A DNA stretch of 32,485 nt, from positions 1-32,485 of the forward strand of contig JAFMDN010000012.1 of the NCBI GenBank assembly GCA_017857235.1, in the 5' to 3' direction. The notes beneath the pieces are model-generated. The model was given only the letters and a program-made list of their open reading frames with translations. It had not been told where the DNA came from and searched no databases. The position numbers and the translations under genes were made by a program. This document shows positions 28,821-32,485 of this stretch, piece by piece; position 1 is the stretch's first letter, and every line of letters starts with the position of its first letter. This stretch comes from Methanobacteriota archaeon. Lineage in GTDB: Archaea; Thermoplasmatota; Thermoplasmata; Thermoplasmatales; GCA-001856825.

Positions 28821-29615
28821 ATGAGCCTTGAGATCCGAAGAATGAAATCTTGGTTCGATAAGCAGAAAATTCTGCGCTTCCTGGACGAAAAATATGATAA
28901 TGTATATATATTGTTTGATATAGATAACTATTACTTTCTTTCAAATTCCAATCAATTCTATTATTCGGTTTCAGATGGAAATGTGGATGCTGTAGTCCTA
29001 GTATATTACTCATCCAGTGGGGTCAAGGATATATGGGGAGTTGGAAGCTCTGATTCCCTATTAAATATATTTAATTCGCTTGATCTTTCTAATAGTGTTG
29101 TGCATACCCCAACAAATCTTGAAATCCATAATTTCTCTGGCTATTCAGCGCTATACAAGGAGTATTGCATGTATCTAAAGCCACCAATGGGTGATGACCA
29201 ACCTTCCGTTAGGCTCCTGGGCCCATCCGACTATTTGGAATATATGAAATTAATGGTGAATTGGAACGGTTCTAGATTTCCAAAGATGAGTTTAGAAGAT
29301 TTTAAGAACAATGTAACCTATGGGACGATTTATGGATACTTTAGTGAAGGTAAAATACTAAGTGCCGCAAGTGTTGGGGCAATTTGGAAACAGTGGTTCG
29401 TTGTATCTTCTGTATTTACACACCCTGAATTCAGAAATAGGGGATTGGCTAAAAAGGTAATATCAAAAATACTGTATGATTATTCCCACATGGAAACAGC
29501 AATACTTTTCGTTAATGTTGAGAATAAACCTGCCATAAACGCTTATTCTAGTTTGGGCTTTAAGACTTATTCTGAAAACTATTGGATCGATTTTAACACT
29601 GGATTAGTTCCTTAA
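28821..29615 (+). CDS. GNAT-family N-acetyltransferase
   Basis: VSSVFTHPEFRNRGLAKKVISKIL acetyl-CoA binding motif; NVENKPAINAYSSLGFK. Internal ATG at 28821 preferred over 28767, which abuts the divergent synthase start. Confidence 0.8.
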   Translation: MSLEIRRMKSWFDKQKILRFLDEKYDNVYILFDIDNYYFLSNSNQFYYSVSDGNVDAVVLVYYSSSGVKDIWGVGSSDSLLNIFNSLDLSNSVVHTPTNLEIHNFSGYSALYKEYCMYLKPPMGDDQPSVRLLGPSDYLEYMKLMVNWNGSRFPKMSLEDFKNNVTYGTIYGYFSEGKILSAASVGAIWKQWFVVSSVFTHPEFRNRGLAKKVISKILYDYSHMETAILFVNVENKPAINAYSSLGFKTYSENYWIDFNTGLVP

Positions 29616-29693
29616 AGCTTCCTATTAATGTATGGTCATGATGGATTGCATAAATAATGAAAAAATAATTATTCAGAGAGAGATTAAACCCAA

Positions 29694-29778
29694 GCGGAGG
29701 TTACCGAGCCAGGTCAAAGGTGGCAGATTTAGGGTCTGCTCCCATAGGGGTTCGCCGGTTCAAATCCGGCCCTCCGCA
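29694..29778 (+). tRNA. tRNA-Leu (anticodon TAG), long variable arm
   Basis: GCGGAGG...GCAGA-TTTAGGG-TCTGC...GCCGGTTCAAATCCGGC-CCTCCGC-A; acceptor and T stems pair. Confidence 0.92.
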
Positions 29779-29803
29779 TTGATCTTTGAAATGATGTTAG
29801 AAA

Positions 29804-30634
29804 CTATAAGAAATTATATTCTTTCATAACCTCTCCAAGATTATTAACATATGATATAGTATTAATATGTTTGACCCTCGATGGTTCACTCCAATGTTTC
29901 TTTAAACCTTTTAGAAATTCCATCTGATTTCTTGCTGGAATAATATAATAATTTTCAAGGGTACCCCTTCCATCAGAGTAACCCCAATAGAAAAATGACC
30001 CTCCCATAAAATAGAGAACATCATTATATATATCATGGAACCATTTTGATTTCAGATCAAATTCAACAAGCTGGGCATTCTTCCCATTCCCCTCTATTAT
30101 TGCCTTATTTACATTGCCTTTTATATCCTCTGATTTCAATTCTGCTACCATCCTTCCAACAAGACCTTCGGCTTCCAAATCAATATATTTTGGTTTGAAT
30201 GACATCTCATTCTGAAATATTCCTCTATTCTCATTCCTTAATTCTTCTTCTGTCATCTTCCATTCTGTCTTTATCAAGGTATATTTTGAATAATCAAGCC
30301 TGAATGATTTTATTAATTTAATGAAAGAGGGTTCCGGGAAAGAGTTTTCTTTATTAAGTAATAATACGTCTACCTGAAATGGGGAGTCTAATATGAAATC
30401 CATTAATATTGATGATACATCTGACAAGAATTTTTCTGGAAACTTAATTGCGTATATTGTATCTTTTTCTCCCAACATAACTAAAGAATAAACAATAGTT
30501 CCAGGAAGATTTATAATGTTATTAAGGAAATTTTCCGTTTTTTCCACAACCTTTCGCCTCAATAATTTACCTTCTATCTTGATAAATTCATCAACGTTTA
30601 CATTCGGCATCACTTTCTTGTAGCTAATCTTCAA
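29804..30634 (-). CDS. Hypothetical protein (N-terminus uncertain)
   Basis: 276 aa ORF from TTG; soluble; family not recognised. Coding-like frame continues upstream to a stop at 30716-30718. Confidence 0.6.
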   Translation of the reverse strand: MKISYKKVMPNVNVDEFIKIEGKLLRRKVVEKTENFLNNIINLPGTIVYSLVMLGEKDTIYAIKFPEKFLSDVSSILMDFILDSPFQVDVLLLNKENSFPEPSFIKLIKSFRLDYSKYTLIKTEWKMTEEELRNENRGIFQNEMSFKPKYIDLEAEGLVGRMVAELKSEDIKGNVNKAIIEGNGKNAQLVEFDLKSKWFHDIYNDVLYFMGGSFFYWGYSDGRGTLENYYIIPARNQMEFLKGLKKHWSEPSRVKHINTISYVNNLGEVMKEYNFL

Positions 30635-30943
30635 TCCATCAATTACCTTAAGAATGTCATCCTGTGGAAGAAATTTTAATTTATCAATGTAAATATACCA
30701 TTCTTTCTTATTAAACTACCTGTAAAATGATCAGCTTTTCCTCTTTAATAAATAATATCTTTGTATTTGGAAGGAATAGGGAAAGGTACCTTAATTCTTG
30801 CTATAATTAGGTAACCATCGTTAGGTTCAGAATGTATTTGATTCATTTAGTTTATTTATATTATGCCGTATTTAAGATTTTATTTGAAAAGTCCTTTTTT
30901 AAATTGTTATATATAATAAATAAACACTCTTAATTCTCTTAGT

Positions 30944-31093
30944 ATGCAAATATCAGAAGCACTGCATAATCCATCGTTCATAGATAAAACAACGAATTAT
31001 GATGGGAAACTAAGAAACCTCAAAAAGGATAGAAGGCTAGTGAAAGAGAGTAGTAAGAACAACCTTCCTAATTGGTTTTTCGAATTTCATTAA
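30944..31093 (+). CDS. Possible 49-aa small protein (leaderless)
   Basis: ATG..TAA: MQISEALHNPSFIDKTTNYDGKLRNLKKDRRLVKESSKNNLPNWFFEFH; TATA-like TTATATATAATAA about 25-35 nt upstream. Not in the supplied ORF track. Confidence 0.3.
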   Translation: MQISEALHNPSFIDKTTNYDGKLRNLKKDRRLVKESSKNNLPNWFFEFH

Positions 31094-31190
31094 ATTTTGT
31101 TATTTATATATTATTAATTGGCTTCTTGGGTATTTAAAGAAAAGCTTTTCAAAGAAGATTTACAAAATGGACTTGAATACAATGGCAAAC

Positions 31191-31264
31191 GGGTCCGCCG
31201 GGATTTGAACCCGGATCTCTGGCTCCGAAGGCCAGAAGGATAATCCTGACTACCCCACGGACCC
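31191..31264 (-). tRNA. tRNA-Arg (anticodon TCG)
   Basis: Minus strand: GGGTCCG...CTGGC-CTTCGGA-GCCAG...CCGGGTTCAAATCCCGG-CGGACCC-G. Confidence 0.9.
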
Positions 31265-31410
31265 ATCCTTAATTAACAAATTACTATTAAAGTTAGGCAC
31301 CTAAGATCTACTTTAAGAATTGTTATTTTAAGAATTTTTAAATAAAAAACGATAATTCAAAATAGAACTTGGACGATTATCTTAGGCTATTTATTAGGGG
31401 TCAATTTAGG

Positions 31411-32007
31411 TTAATACTTTTGCAACACAGAGATTATAAAACAAGGATTTCCATTACAAGTAAATAGATTAATTGATTCAATAACCTTAAAATTATAATA
31501 ACTTGCTGAACTGCCTGATAATGCAATTATCTCATTTTTATGAAAAATAAAGTCTGAATAAATAAATATGCCACCATTTTTTAGGGTTCTGAATATTTCA
31601 TTAAATGCCTCTGACCTTTTTTCTTTAGGCAGATTATGTAAAGTAAGATTTGAAATAGCCAATTCGAACATAGAATCCTTAAATGGGATGTCCGAAGCAT
31701 CTCCTTTAACTAGAGTTATTTTTTCTGCTGAAATTTTATCAACTATTGAAATCGCCTTAGAAGTGTTTAAATTCTTAATATATCTCTCATCGAATGTATC
31801 TAAACCTACCAAATTTTTAATCTTTAAAAATTTAGAAATTTCATAAGAAAAGAACCCGAGTCCAAACCCGATATCGATTACGTTACTTAAAGGCTTATCT
31901 AGTTCCTTAAGAATTTTCAATTTTTTCAAATTTATTCGGATCCTTTCCCTTATCAATTCACTTTGTTTCCTTGAAGAATGGTGATAAGTTCCAAAATCCA
32001 TATTCAA
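31411..32007 (-). CDS. Class I SAM-dependent methyltransferase
   Basis: VIDIGFGLGFFSYEISKFL (motif I), LVGLD, KGDASDIPFKDSMFELAISNLTLHNL. Confidence 0.85.
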   Translation of the reverse strand: MNMDFGTYHHSSRKQSELIRERIRINLKKLKILKELDKPLSNVIDIGFGLGFFSYEISKFLKIKNLVGLDTFDERYIKNLNTSKAISIVDKISAEKITLVKGDASDIPFKDSMFELAISNLTLHNLPKEKRSEAFNEIFRTLKNGGIFIYSDFIFHKNEIIALSGSSASYYNFKVIESINLFTCNGNPCFIISVLQKY

Positions 32008-32017
32008 TCAAATTTTT

Positions 32018-32371
32018 TCAGAAATTCTGCATTGAAAATAGTGGTGAATAAGTCGTGATGCTTGATGTAAAACATAATCTAGTGTTCTCCATGATAAGTT
32101 TTGTAGGTTCTCCTTTTATTATAATCACCATATGTTTCGATGGAATCTCTATCAAGCTCAAAGAATAACCGTTCATTTCATTAAGATTAACAAACATCCG
32201 ATTTCCCAGTCTGTTGAAATCTCTATAAAGTACTGTTGCTCCACTGACAGGATAGTATAATTTATTATCAAACTTCATGTCAATACTTTCTAAATTAACA
32301 TTTAAAAATATTATGTAGTTTATTAATTCTAGCTCTATTTGATTGTTCTTACAAATTAAAGTGTGTTGCAT
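32018..32371 (-). CDS. Hypothetical protein, 117 aa
   Basis: ATG ORF directly upstream of, and co-directional with, the methyltransferase; no recognised family. Confidence 0.5.
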   Translation of the reverse strand: MQHTLICKNNQIELELINYIIFLNVNLESIDMKFDNKLYYPVSGATVLYRDFNRLGNRMFVNLNEMNGYSLSLIEIPSKHMVIIIKGEPTKLIMENTRLCFTSSITTYSPLFSMQNF

Positions 32372-32395
32372 AATGTCTGACGTATAACAGACATT
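32372..32395. repeat. Perfect inverted repeat AATGTCTG-N8-CAGACATT
   Basis: Read directly; abuts the ATG of the 32018-32371 minus ORF. Confidence 0.8.
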
Positions 32396-32407
32396 GAAAT
32401 ATTATGA

Positions 32408-32443
32408 ATTGATTGGGGATTTATGAACAACCCCCCAATCAAT
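32408..32443. repeat. Perfect 11-bp inverted repeat ATTGATTGGGG-N14-CCCCAATCAAT
   Basis: Read directly; the loop contains the ATG (32423) of the plus-strand ORF running off the window. Confidence 0.85.
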
Positions 32444-32485
32444 AATGAATTAAGAGAAGGGATATTAGGATATCGGTCCTTTGAA
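32423..32485 (+). CDS. 5' fragment of an ORF truncated by the window end
   Basis: ATG then MNNPPINNELREGILGYRSFE, open to the last base. Confidence 0.35.
   Translation, partial: MNNPPINNELREGILGYRSFE

Noticed and set aside
29632-29829. 65-aa ORF
   Set aside because: Runs through the tRNA-Leu gene; translation is an artefact (GGRFRVCSHRGSPVQIRPSAL).
29694-31264. tRNA-Leu and tRNA-Arg flanking hypothetical genes as possible integration-element boundaries
   Set aside because: No integrase, and no duplicated tRNA 3' end found between or beyond them in the window.
31312-31336. Direct repeat TTTAAGAATT x2 near tRNA-Arg
   Set aside because: 10-bp AT-rich copies, only two; expected by chance in this composition and no CRISPR or att evidence.

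Overview
This is a ~32.5 kb AT-rich archaeal chromosome segment. Gene content suggests Thermoplasmatales (inference; no database search was possible). Most of it is core metabolism. (1) A minus-strand cluster: alaS, site-2 protease (M50), geranylgeranyl reductase, grpE, dnaK, dnaJ. It is flanked by heme O synthase and a stand-alone AlaX editing protein. (2) A tRNA-modification pair: TrmI-type m1A methyltransferase and TYW1/Taw1. (3) A respiratory block: sdhA-C-D-B followed by a complex I operon nuoA-B-C-D-H-I-J1-J2-K-L-M-N. It has no nuoE/F/G in the window, a split NuoJ, and two small uncharacterised ORFs directly after nuoN. (4) A minus-strand polyprenyl synthase, UbiX and zinc-ribbon operon. 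(5) A less-characterised right end with GNAT, a hypothetical protein, a SAM methyltransferase and a hypothetical protein. Three tRNAs (Ala-GGC, Leu-TAG, Arg-TCG) are readable. I found no CRISPR array, transposase, rRNA or obvious defence system. The best leads for something undescribed are the two small ORFs coupled to nuoN, the hypothetical gene with an apparent 5' truncation or frameshift, a possible leaderless micro-ORF, and two perfect inverted repeats between the divergent genes at the right edge.
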